A stretch of DNA of 51,836 bases from Streptomyces sp. GTDB taxonomy: Bacteria > Actinomycetota > Actinomycetes > Streptomycetales > Streptomycetaceae. Both the position numbers and the translations under genes were made by a program. Positions 16,620-23,639 of the stretch are shown in pieces. Each line of letters opens with the position of its first letter. Positions within the stretch are counted from its first letter, which is position 1. The stretch covers positions 1 through 51,836 of the forward strand of contig NZ_JAPSKQ010000027.1 in the NCBI RefSeq assembly GCF_031181555.1, read 5' to 3'. Under the pieces are notes generated by a model, which made no database searches, was not told the DNA's origin, and was given only the letters and a program-made list of their open reading frames with translations.

Positions 16620-17876
16620 ATGCCGGGGCGCGAGCAGGTCATGAGGATGTCGGTCGAGCTGCCGCTGTGGCGCGCGCTCGCCGGCTACCGGGTGCTCACC
16701 GTGGTGTACGCGGTCGGTCTGTTCGCCTCCGCCCACGAGGAGTTCACCCGCCCCTGGCTCGCCGTCGCCTACTTCGCCCTCCTCGTCGTGTGGACCCTGG
16801 CCACCCTGCCCAAGGTCGCGAACGCCGCCGCCTGCACCAAGGGCTTCCTCACCGCCGACCTGACCATCGCGCTCGCCGGCATCCTGCTCACCCCCGTCGC
16901 CGACGCGCACGAACGCGTCCAGGCGGGCGGCCCGACCCTGCCGTCCATCTGGACCGCCGGCTCGGTGCTGGCGTTCGCCATCAAGGGCGGCTGGCGCTGG
17001 GCGGCCCTCGCCTCCACCCTCGTCGCCGTGGCCAACCTGGTCGAACGCGGCAGCCCCGCCCGCGACACCGTGCACAACGTGATCCTCGTCTGGGTCGCCG
17101 CCATCGCCATCGGCTACGTCGTGGAGGTCGCCCGCGCCTCCGAACGCACCCTCGCCCGCGCCCTGGAGATCGAGGCCGCGACCAGGGAGCGGGAGCGGCT
17201 CGCGCGGGACATCCACGACAGCGTGCTCCAGGTGCTCGCCATGGTGCAGCGGCGCGGCGCGGTCATCGGCGGCGAGGCGGCCGAGCTGGGCCGGCTGGCC
17301 GGGGAGCAGGAGGTCGCCCTGCGCACGCTGGTCTCCGGCGGGCTCGTGCCGGTCTCCCGCGCGTCCCGGGACGCCGCCGAGGGCGCCGTCGTACGGGCCG
17401 TCGAGGAGGCCGGGGAACCCGACGGGGACGACGGTCCGGTCGATCTGCGCGCGCTGCTCGCCCCCTACGCGGGTGCCCGGGTCAGCCTCGCCGAGCCCGG
17501 GGCGCCGGTGCGGCTGGCACCGGCCGCCGCGCGGGAGGTGGCCGCGGCCGTCGGCGCCGCCCTGGACAACGTCCGCAAGCACGCCGGGGAGCAGGCACGC
17601 GCGTGGATCCTGGTCGAGGACGAACCGGACGAGGTGATCGTCACCGTCCGCGACGACGGACCCGGCATCCCCGAGGGCCGGCTCGCCCAGGCCGAGGGCG
17701 AGGGCCGGCTCGGCGTGGCCCTGTCCATCCGGGGCCGGCTGCGCGACCTCGGCGGCAGCGCCGAGCTGGTCTCGGTGCCGGGACAGGGCACGGAGGTCGA
17801 GTTGAAGGTGCCCAAGGACGACTCCCGGCACGCGAAGGACACGGACGACCCGAGGGGGAGGGCGGAGCAGCGATGA
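16620..17876 (+). CDS. Two-component sensor histidine kinase, MacS/DUF5931 type
   Basis: A 418-residue membrane kinase. The N-terminal about 170 residues hold five or so hydrophobic segments, a membrane sensor domain of the DUF5931 kind. The HisKA_3 dimerisation helix contains RERLARDIHDSV with phospho-acceptor His199. The ATPase domain shows DNVRKHA (N box), DDGPGIPEG (G1) and GRLGVALSIRGRL (G2). The last residues are charged. The stop overlaps the start of the response-regulator gene (ATGA), so the pair is co-translated. The signal is unknown. Start ATG 16620 has GGGGG just upstream, with an alternative ATG at 16641. Confidence 0.9.
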   Translation: MPGREQVMRMSVELPLWRALAGYRVLTVVYAVGLFASAHEEFTRPWLAVAYFALLVVWTLATLPKVANAAACTKGFLTADLTIALAGILLTPVADAHERVQAGGPTLPSIWTAGSVLAFAIKGGWRWAALASTLVAVANLVERGSPARDTVHNVILVWVAAIAIGYVVEVARASERTLARALEIEAATRERERLARDIHDSVLQVLAMVQRRGAVIGGEAAELGRLAGEQEVALRTLVSGGLVPVSRASRDAAEGAVVRAVEEAGEPDGDDGPVDLRALLAPYAGARVSLAEPGAPVRLAPAAAREVAAAVGAALDNVRKHAGEQARAWILVEDEPDEVIVTVRDDGPGIPEGRLAQAEGEGRLGVALSIRGRLRDLGGSAELVSVPGQGTEVELKVPKDDSRHAKDTDDPRGRAEQR

Positions 17877-18574
17877 CGGACACCGCAGCCGAGCGAGAGG
17901 CCGGCCGGGGCCCGGTCAGGGTGATGGTGGTCGACGACCACCCCATGTGGCGCGACGCCGTCGCCCGCGACCTGTCCGAGTCCGGTTTCGAGGTGGTCGC
18001 CACCGCCGGAGACGGCGACCAGGCCGTGCGCCGTGCCAGGGCCGCCGCCCCGGACGTGCTCGTCCTCGACCTCAACCTGCCGGGCAAGCCCGGCGTCCAG
18101 GTCTGCAAGGAGGTCGTCGCCGCGAACCCCGCCCTGCGCGTCCTGGTGCTGTCGGCGAGCGGTGAGCACGCCGACGTGCTGGAGGCGGTGAAGTCGGGCG
18201 CGACCGGCTACCTGCTCAAGTCGGCCTCCACCGAGGAGCTCCAGGACGCGGTGCGCCGCACCGCCGTGGGCGACCCGGTGTTCACCCCGGGACTGGCCGG
18301 ACTGGTCCTCGGCGAGTACCGCCGCCTCGCCTCCGAACCGGCCGGCCCCGCCCCCGGCGACACCGGATCCAAGGCGCCCCGGCTGACCGAGCGCGAGACC
18401 GAGGTGCTGCGCCTGGTCGCCAAGGGCCTGAGCTACAAGCAGATCGCCGAACGGCTCGTCATCTCGCACCGCACGGTGCAGAACCACGTGCAGAACACCC
18501 TCGGCAAGCTCCAGCTGCACAACCGCGTCGAACTCGTCCGCTACGCCATAGAGCGCGGCCTCGACGACGCCTAG
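17873..18574 (+). CDS. NarL/LuxR-family response regulator
   Basis: A 233-residue DNA-binding regulator. The receiver domain shows VVDDHPMWRD at the start, phospho-acceptor Asp66 (VLDLNLPG) and the conserved Lys in LLKSAS. The C-terminal LuxR helix-turn-helix reads LTERETEVLRLVAKGLSYKQ followed by IAERLVISHRTVQNHVQN. ATG overlaps the kinase stop by 4 bp. A GGGGGAGGGCGGAG purine tract serves as Shine-Dalgarno sequence inside the kinase gene. Target promoters are unknown. The palindromes before the next gene could be a target, untested. Confidence 0.92.
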   Translation: MTDTAAEREAGRGPVRVMVVDDHPMWRDAVARDLSESGFEVVATAGDGDQAVRRARAAAPDVLVLDLNLPGKPGVQVCKEVVAANPALRVLVLSASGEHADVLEAVKSGATGYLLKSASTEELQDAVRRTAVGDPVFTPGLAGLVLGEYRRLASEPAGPAPGDTGSKAPRLTERETEVLRLVAKGLSYKQIAERLVISHRTVQNHVQNTLGKLQLHNRVELVRYAIERGLDDA

Positions 18575-18589
18575 CACCGCGCCCCGGGC

Positions 18590-18621
18590 CGGGGCCGGAA
18601 AGACCCCCGTTCCCGGCCCCG
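18590..18621 (+). terminator. Hairpin after response-regulator gene
   Basis: GGGGCCGG (18591-18598) pairs with CCGGCCCC (18613-18620), plus one outer C-G pair. The loop is 14 nt and there is no U-tract. Confidence 0.45.
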
Positions 18622-18650
18622 TGCGGCCCCGGCGCGTCCGCCCCCGCGGG

Positions 18651-18686
18651 CCGTATATTCGCGCATACGGTCATTCGCGCATACGG
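18651..18686. repeat. Direct and inverted repeats, probable operator for the dehydrogenase gene
   Basis: ATTCGCGCATACGG occurs at 18657-18670 and again at 18673-18686, a 16-bp period. CCGTAT (18651-18656) and ATACGG (18665-18670) also form an inverted repeat with 8 bp between the arms. The block ends 32 bp before the GTG start of the dehydrogenase and is AT-richer than its surroundings, which fits a regulator site over the promoter. Confidence 0.5.
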
Positions 18687-18718
18687 CAACGACCCCGGCA
18701 CGACCCCGGAGGGAACCC

Positions 18719-19714
18719 GTGGAGATCCTGGCGTTCGGCGTGCAGTCAGACGAGAGGCCCCTGATCGAGCGGGCCTTCGAGGGCCACCACGAGGTGCGCG
18801 GACTGGACGTCTTCCTCAACGCGGACACCGCCCCCATCGCCGCCGGCCACGAGGTGATCTCCACCAGCGTCAACTGCGACCTCGGTGCCGATGTCCTGGC
18901 GGACCTCGCGGCCGGCGGCACCCGGATGGTCGCCCAGCGCTCCACCGGCTTCAACAACGTCGACCTCGAGGTCGCCGAGCGGCTCGGCCTGACGGTCGCC
19001 CGCGTGTCGTCCTACTCGCCGTACTCGGTCGCCGAGTTCGCCTGGACCCTCGCCATGGCGGTCAACCGCCGTGTCGTGCGCGCCTCCACGCGCACCCGCG
19101 ACTTCGACTTCCGGCTCGACGGGCTGATGGGCCGCGACATGCACGGCCGCACCGCCGGTGTCCTCGGCACCGGCAAGATCGGCGAGGCGTTCGCCCGGAT
19201 CGCCCACGGCTTCGGCATGCGGCTGCTCGGCTGGGACGTCGCCGAGAACCCCGCCTGCCTGGACCTCGGCATGACCTACGTCCCCAAGGAGCGGCTGCTC
19301 GCCGAGTCCGACCTGGTCACCCTGCACGTCCCGCTGACGCCCGAGACCCAGCACCTCATCGACGCCGCCGCCCTGAAGACGATGCGGGACGACGCGATCC
19401 TGGTGAACTCCAGCCGGGGCGGCCTCGTCGACACCGCGGCCCTCGTCGCGGAGCTGCGCGAGGGCCGCTTCACGGGCGTCGGCCTGGACGTGTACGAGGC
19501 GGAGGCGGGCCTGTTCTTCCTCGACAAGTCCCTGGAGGCCGTCGACGACGACACCCTGGCCCGCCTCGTCACCTTCCCGAACGTCCTGGTCACCTCCCAC
19601 CAGGCGTACTACACCGCGGACGCGGTCGGGCAGATCGTCGAGACCACGGTGCGCAACGTCCTCGACTACACCGCCGGCCGGCGGTCCGGGAACGTGCTCG
19701 TGCCGCGGAGCTGA
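18719..19714 (+). CDS. D-lactate dehydrogenase-type D-2-hydroxyacid dehydrogenase
   Basis: A 331-residue NAD-dependent enzyme interconverting a 2-oxoacid and D-2-hydroxyacid, most likely pyruvate and D-lactate. The substrate domain contains RSTGFNNVDLE, the NAD fold has VLGTGKIGEAF, and the catalytic set is visible as NSSRGGLVD (Arg), GLDVYEAE (Glu) and TSHQAYYT (His). The EAEAGLFFLDKS segment is typical of bacterial fermentative LdhA. GTG 18719 has GGAGGG about 5 bp upstream. A repeat-rich operator region precedes it, and its stop codon is followed 2 bp later by a CRISPR-like repeat pair. Confidence 0.92.
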   Translation: MEILAFGVQSDERPLIERAFEGHHEVRGLDVFLNADTAPIAAGHEVISTSVNCDLGADVLADLAAGGTRMVAQRSTGFNNVDLEVAERLGLTVARVSSYSPYSVAEFAWTLAMAVNRRVVRASTRTRDFDFRLDGLMGRDMHGRTAGVLGTGKIGEAFARIAHGFGMRLLGWDVAENPACLDLGMTYVPKERLLAESDLVTLHVPLTPETQHLIDAAALKTMRDDAILVNSSRGGLVDTAALVAELREGRFTGVGLDVYEAEAGLFFLDKSLEAVDDDTLARLVTFPNVLVTSHQAYYTADAVGQIVETTVRNVLDYTAGRRSGNVLVPRS

Positions 19715-19715
19715 C

Positions 19716-19804
19716 GAACCGTCCCCGCGTGTGCGGGGAGCAAGCACTGGGTGGGCCCGGCTCGGCCGGAGTACAAGGGCCGTCCCCGCGGGACCGGGGA
19801 GCAA
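19716..19804 (-). CRISPR. Two-copy, degenerate type I-E-like CRISPR repeat pair (orphan)
   Basis: Two 28-bp units at 19716-19743 and 19777-19804 share CCGTCCCCGCG, a variable centre, then CGGGGAGCAA. The period is 61 bp with a 33-bp spacer (19744-19776). Read on the minus strand they fit the actinobacterial type I-E repeat (TGCTCCCCGC...GCGGGGA). The second copy has a damaged palindrome (GCGGGACCGGGG). No cas gene lies in the window. It could be a decayed array or a dispersed palindromic element. It lies between the stops of two convergent genes, so it may now serve as a terminator. Confidence 0.55.
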
Positions 19805-19837
19805 TCCGTCATGACAACGACGGCGCCCCGGGAGTGG

Positions 19838-21694
19838 TCACGGCTGTCGGATCAGTGGTTCGGCCATCAACGCCGCGACGATCGCCTGACCGTTCAGCGT
19901 CAACACGGACTCGGGATGGAATTGCAGCGACGCGAACCCTGCGCCCCGCAGCGCGTGCACCTCGCCGTTCGCCGCCCGGCTCACCTCGACGCCGTGCGCG
20001 GCCAGTTCGGCCGCCGCCTCGTCGTCGCAGTGCGCCACGAAGCTGTTGTAGAAGCCGACGGTCTCCCGCCGCCCGAACAGGTCGATCTCCGTCTGCGCCC
20101 CCTGGTACGGCACCTCCTTCCGCACGATCTCCAGCCCCAGCTCGGCCGCGATCAGCTCGTGGCCGAGGCAGACGCCGAGGACGCCGTGCCGGTTCTCCGC
20201 GACGACCTCGGCGGTCAGCGCGCGCAGGAACCGCATCTTCGGGTCGGCCGTGTCGGACGGGTCACCCGGTCCGGGCCCGAGCACCAGCGGCCCCTCGTGG
20301 CCGAGCACCGCCTCCCGCAACCCCGGAGCGTCGTACCGCCGGACGGTCACCTCGAACCCGCCGGCGCGCAGCACGTGCGCCAGCATCGCGGTGAAGGTGT
20401 CCTCCCCGTCGACCACCAGGGCGTGGCCCTCGAGGGCGTCCGGGACCTCCTGCATCCGCAGCCAGAACGGCGCCAGCGAGGCCCGGCGTCCGTCCAGCGC
20501 CGCCCGCACCCGGGGGTCCTCGGCCAGCCCCGGCCGTGCGGACTCCGTGCGCGGCCGTCCCGGGCGCACGCCCAGTGCCGCCAGCACCCCGGCCGCCTTG
20601 GCGTGGGTCTCGGCGACCTCGCCCGCCGGGTCGGAGCCGCGCACCAGCGTGGCGCCGACCGGCACCCGCAGCCGGCCGTCCGCGTCGATGTCGGCGGTGC
20701 GGATGAGGATGGGGGAGTCCAGGGTCTGGGCGCCTCCCGCGTCCCGGTCGATCAGGGCCAGCGCGCCCGCGTAGTAGCCGCGCCCACCGGTCTCGTGCCG
20801 TTCGATCACCCGGCAGGCGTTCTGCACCGGCGACCCGGTGACGGTGGCGGCGAACATGGTCTCCTTCAGCACCTCCCGCACGTCCAGCGAGGACCGGCCG
20901 CGCAGTTCGTACTCGGTGTGCGCGAGGTGCGCCATCTCCTTCAGCCGGGGGCCGATCACGACCCCGCCCATGTCGCCGACGGTGCACATCATCTTGAGCT
21001 CCTCGTCGACGACCATCGACAGCTCCTCGATCTCCTTGCCGTTGGCGAGGAAGTCCAGCAGGTGCCCGGGGGTCGGCCCCTCGGCGGGATAGCGGTAGGT
21101 TCCGCTGATCGGGTTCATGACGACGGTGCCGCCGGACATCCGCACGTGCACCTCGGGACTGGCCCCGACCAGCGTGCGGTCCCCGGTGTGCACCACGAAC
21201 GTCCAGTACGCGCCCCGCTCGCCCTCGAGGAGCCGCCGGAAGAGAGCGAGGGCGTCGGCCCGCCCGAACCCGGGGATCGCGCCCTCGTAGGTCCGCCGGA
21301 TCACGAAGTTGGCTCCCTCGCCCCGCCCGATCTCCTCCCGCAGCACGCGGCCGACGATCTCGCCGTACTCCTCGTCGGGCACGTCGAAACCGCCGCCCTC
21401 CACCCGCACGGCGTGCGACGGCAGCCGGGACAGGGCGTCCGCGAGGGGAATCTCGTACCGCTCCTGCGGCGTCAGCACCAGCAGCGGGGTGCCGTCGTCG
21501 CGGACGTCGAAGCCGCGCTCGCGGATCTGCCGGAACGGGACGAGGGCCAGGCACGCGTCGGGCAGCTCGGCCAGGCGCTCGCGGGTGGTGACCGGGCCGG
21601 TCAGCAGCTCGACCGTGTCGTGGTCGCGGCCCGGCGTGCGGCGGCGCAGCAGGGCGAAGGGGCGGTCGTCGTGAAGGAGCTGTACCAGGTCCAT
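19838..21694 (-). CDS. trpE: Fused anthranilate synthase, TrpE-TrpG type (PhzE-like architecture)
   Basis: A 618-residue bifunctional enzyme. Residues about 1-410 are the chorismate-using TrpE part, with NPISGTYRYP, IEELSMVVDEELKMM and SPVQNACRVIERHE. Residues about 430-618 are the glutamine amidotransferase, with GPGPGDPSD, the nucleophile motif GVCLGHE and LQFHPES. Fusion in this order is shared with PhzE, so ADIC synthase is possible, but no phenazine genes are near. An upstream Trp-codon leader peptide and attenuator argue for anthranilate and tryptophan supply. ATG 21694 is preferred to GTG 21718 because AGAGGA lies about 10 bp before it. S. coelicolor SCO2117 and S. venezuelae trpEG are the closest I recall. 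Confidence 0.92.
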   Translation of the reverse strand: MDLVQLLHDDRPFALLRRRTPGRDHDTVELLTGPVTTRERLAELPDACLALVPFRQIRERGFDVRDDGTPLLVLTPQERYEIPLADALSRLPSHAVRVEGGGFDVPDEEYGEIVGRVLREEIGRGEGANFVIRRTYEGAIPGFGRADALALFRRLLEGERGAYWTFVVHTGDRTLVGASPEVHVRMSGGTVVMNPISGTYRYPAEGPTPGHLLDFLANGKEIEELSMVVDEELKMMCTVGDMGGVVIGPRLKEMAHLAHTEYELRGRSSLDVREVLKETMFAATVTGSPVQNACRVIERHETGGRGYYAGALALIDRDAGGAQTLDSPILIRTADIDADGRLRVPVGATLVRGSDPAGEVAETHAKAAGVLAALGVRPGRPRTESARPGLAEDPRVRAALDGRRASLAPFWLRMQEVPDALEGHALVVDGEDTFTAMLAHVLRAGGFEVTVRRYDAPGLREAVLGHEGPLVLGPGPGDPSDTADPKMRFLRALTAEVVAENRHGVLGVCLGHELIAAELGLEIVRKEVPYQGAQTEIDLFGRRETVGFYNSFVAHCDDEAAAELAAHGVEVSRAANGEVHALRGAGFASLQFHPESVLTLNGQAIVAALMAEPLIRQP

Positions 21695-21765
21695 GGTGGG
21701 CGTTCCTCTTTTCGTCACGGATGATGCGTCACGGATGAGCGGAGAGGAACGGCCCCGGGAAACGC

Positions 21766-21792
21766 CGAAGGCCGCCCCTCGGGCGGCCTTCG
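21766..21792 (-). terminator. trp attenuator hairpin
   Basis: Perfect 12-bp arms CGAAGGCCGCCC and GGGCGGCCTTCG with a 3-nt loop, followed on the minus strand by GCGTTTCC. It lies 22 bp after the leader-peptide stop and 71 bp before the synthase ATG. This is the position expected of a ribosome-mediated transcription attenuator. Confidence 0.8.
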
Positions 21793-21814
21793 CGAAGTCT
21801 GTGCGTACGCGCAG

Positions 21815-21871
21815 TCAGTGGGCCGCCGGAGAAGCGGTCCACCACCAGGTGCGGGTCGAGTGCGCGAACAT
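21815..21871 (-). CDS. trpL: trp leader peptide with three consecutive Trp codons
   Basis: A short reading frame of 18 residues, MFAHSTRTWWWTASPAAH, with three adjacent TGG codons. When tryptophanyl-tRNA is scarce the ribosome should stall there and let RNA polymerase pass the following hairpin into the anthranilate synthase gene. A leader peptide of this kind has been described for the S. venezuelae anthranilate synthase gene. Its ATG lacks a Shine-Dalgarno sequence and follows a TAGGGT hexamer after only 6 bp, so the transcript is probably leaderless. The gene begins 9 bp after the end of tetR on the same strand. Confidence 0.88.
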   Translation of the reverse strand: MFAHSTRTWWWTASPAAH

Positions 21872-21877
21872 GCCCCG

Positions 21878-21883
21878 ACCCTA
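21878..21883 (-). promoter_or_regulatory. TAGGGT -10 for the trp leader, overlapping the tetR stop codon
   Basis: On the minus strand TAGGGT (21883 to 21878) stands 6 bp before the leader-peptide ATG. Its first three bases are the stop codon of the upstream regulator gene, so promoter and gene end share bases. Confidence 0.5.
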
Positions 21884-22486
21884 GCGCATCAGCAGCAGAT
21901 CGAGGGCGCGGTCCAGATAACCGGTCAGTTCCGCGCCCTCGGGCAGCGCGGCCGGGACGGCGTGGCCGAGCTGGGCGTGGCCGAGGTACACGCTGTAGGC
22001 GAGCAGCCCGCGCCGCCGCGCCTCGGGCTCGGGGAAGCCGGCCTCGGCGAACTGGCGTGCCACGTAGGCGATCCGGCGCCGCGTCACCCGGTCGAGCACG
22101 GTGGCGACCCGCGGATCGTCCGCGGTGGCCAGCAGTGCCACCTCCAGCGGGTCCTCGGCGGCCGACCGGACCGCCTCGGCCAGCAGCCGCCGCAGCCGCA
22201 GCCCGGGGTCGGGCTCCGTCTCCGCCTCCAGCCGGGCGATGGCCGCCTCGGTCTCGGTCTCCGCCCAGCGTTCGAGGGCCGCTTCGACGAGCGCGTCACG
22301 GTTCGCGAAGTGCCAGTAGAAGCTGCCCTTGGTGGTGCCGAGCCGGGCGGCCAGGGGTTCCACCGCCACGGCGGCGAGCCCGCCCTCACGCATCGCGGCG
22401 AGCGCGGCGTCCGCCCAGTCCCGGGCGCTGAGCCGGGGCCGGCCGGTCTTCTTGCCTCCGGTGTCCTTCTCAGGGCGTTGCACCAT
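21881..22486 (-). CDS. TetR-family transcriptional regulator
   Basis: A 201-residue repressor-type protein. The N-terminal helix-turn-helix reads VAVEPLAARLGTTKGSFYWH followed by FANRDALVEAAL, a standard TetR recognition helix. The C-terminal about 140 residues are the helical ligand-binding domain and do not reveal the ligand. It is divergent from the START-like/DUF2867 gene across a 55-bp gap filled by two palindromes, so it most likely represses that gene and itself. ATG 22486 is the first start after the palindromes; longer in-frame forms would run across the operator. Confidence 0.9.
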   Translation of the reverse strand: MVQRPEKDTGGKKTGRPRLSARDWADAALAAMREGGLAAVAVEPLAARLGTTKGSFYWHFANRDALVEAALERWAETETEAAIARLEAETEPDPGLRLRRLLAEAVRSAAEDPLEVALLATADDPRVATVLDRVTRRRIAYVARQFAEAGFPEPEARRRGLLAYSVYLGHAQLGHAVPAALPEGAELTGYLDRALDLLLMR

Positions 22487-22487
22487 G

Positions 22488-22531
22488 ACCGTACGGTACC
22501 GTACGGTGGATGACCATACGCCACCGTATGG
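22488..22531. promoter_or_regulatory. Tandem palindromic operators between divergent genes
   Basis: A perfect 20-bp palindrome, ACCGTACGGTACCGTACGGT, lies at 22488-22507. A second inverted repeat, CCATACG-CCAC-CGTATGG, lies at 22514-22531. Together they fill the gap between tetR and the START-like gene, as expected for the TetR binding site. Confidence 0.72.
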
Positions 22532-22541
22532 AGGTGTTCCG

Positions 22542-23639
22542 ATGAGCACGGTACGCAACGTCCACGCCCGCGCCCTCCCCGCACCGGCCGACCGGGTCGG
22601 TGCCCTCCTGGACCGGATCTCCGCGGCCGACGACCCGCTCTTCCCGAGCCCCGCCTGGGCCCCGCTGCTGCTCGACCGGCCGCTCGCCGTCGGCTCCGCC
22701 GGGGGGCACGGACCGGTGCGCCACTCGGTCGCGGAGTACGAGCCCGGGCGCCGGATCCGCTTCGCCTTCGACCCGCCCGGAAACGGCTTCCACGAACTGT
22801 CCGTCGAACCGCTCGGGCCCGGCCGCTGCCTGCTGCGCCACGTGCTGGAGCAGGACATGCGCGGCACCGAGCGCCTGGCCTGGCGGTGCGCCGTCCGCGC
22901 GGTGCACGGCACGGTCGTGGAGGAGTTGTTCGACAACGCCGAGTCCGCCGTCACCGGCACCCCGGTCCGCCGCACCCGCCGCAGCCGGTACGTCCGCCTG
23001 CTCCAGCGGCTCGCCCGGGACCGTCCGGCCGCGATCGACGTGCCCGAGGGGGCCGCCCTGCTGCACGCGGCACTGCCCGTCGCCGATCACCAGGACGCCT
23101 TCGCCGTGGAGTGGCGTCCCGGCATGCCGACCGACCCCCGGGGCTGGAAGGTCCTCCCCGGCGACCTGTCCGTCACCGAGTACGCCGGAGGCGAGGGCCT
23201 GTACGGCGAGGACGGCGCGCACCTGAGCTACCGGGTGTCGATCCTGGTGGACGCGCGGGCCCGGCGGGTGACGATGAGCTCCAAGGTCCGGCTGCACGAC
23301 CGGTGGGGACGCCTCCACCGGGCGCTGGTGCGCCGCGCCCACCCCGTCGCCGCCCGCCTGCTGCTCCGCCGTGCCCACCGCCGCCTCGCCCTCGCGGAGC
23401 CCGGTGCGGCGATGCGTGGCACGAGCGTGACCCGATGCCGTTCCGCGTCGTTGACCCGCGGTGCTCCCCGCCGACGCGGGGATGGCCCGAAGCTCAAGGC
23501 GCCGCTTCAGCGGGCGCTGCTTGCTCCCCGCCGCCGCGGGGATGGTGGCGCGCCTCGCCCGGTCGGTGGGGCACGTACGTCTCACAGATTGAGCGGCGGG
23601 ATGGGCGCCCCGACCGAACGCGTACTGTTGGGCACGTGA
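22542..23639 (+). CDS. SRPBCC-like plus DUF2867-type protein with repeat-encoded C-terminal extension
   Basis: A 365-residue soluble protein. Residues 1 to about 140 resemble a START/SRPBCC lipid-binding fold. Residues about 160-290 resemble DUF2867 (PVADHQDAF, SSKVRLHDRWGRLHRALV). After ALAEPGAAM (about residue 290) the sequence becomes low-complexity Arg/Gly/Pro and includes APRRRGDG twice, 20 residues apart, encoded by a CRISPR-like repeat pair. The native stop may therefore have been lost. GGAGG stands 7 bp before ATG 22542. The stop TGA overlaps the GTG of the DAHP synthase gene. The divergent TetR gene likely controls it. Ligand unknown. Confidence 0.75.
   Translation: MSTVRNVHARALPAPADRVGALLDRISAADDPLFPSPAWAPLLLDRPLAVGSAGGHGPVRHSVAEYEPGRRIRFAFDPPGNGFHELSVEPLGPGRCLLRHVLEQDMRGTERLAWRCAVRAVHGTVVEELFDNAESAVTGTPVRRTRRSRYVRLLQRLARDRPAAIDVPEGAALLHAALPVADHQDAFAVEWRPGMPTDPRGWKVLPGDLSVTEYAGGEGLYGEDGAHLSYRVSILVDARARRVTMSSKVRLHDRWGRLHRALVRRAHPVAARLLLRRAHRRLALAEPGAAMRGTSVTRCRSASLTRGAPRRRGDGPKLKAPLQRALLAPRRRGDGGAPRPVGGARTSHRLSGGMGAPTERVLLGT
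23461..23548 (+). CRISPR. Two-copy type I-E-like CRISPR repeat pair inside a reading frame (orphan)
   Basis: Two 28-bp units at 23461-23488 and 23521-23548 share TGCTCCCCGCCG, one variable base, then CGCGGGGATGG. The spacer is exactly 32 bp and the period 60 bp, the values usual for type I-E arrays. The repeat matches the actinobacterial consensus and is in better condition than the pair at 19716. No cas genes, leader or further copies are seen within about 100 bp. It is translated as the C-terminal part of the START-like/DUF2867 protein. Confidence 0.6.
23623..23628 (+). promoter_or_regulatory. TACTGT -10, leaderless-type start for DAHP synthase
   Basis: TACTGT lies 7 bp before GTG 23636, inside the last codons of the preceding frame. 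There is no Shine-Dalgarno sequence. Confidence 0.5.
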
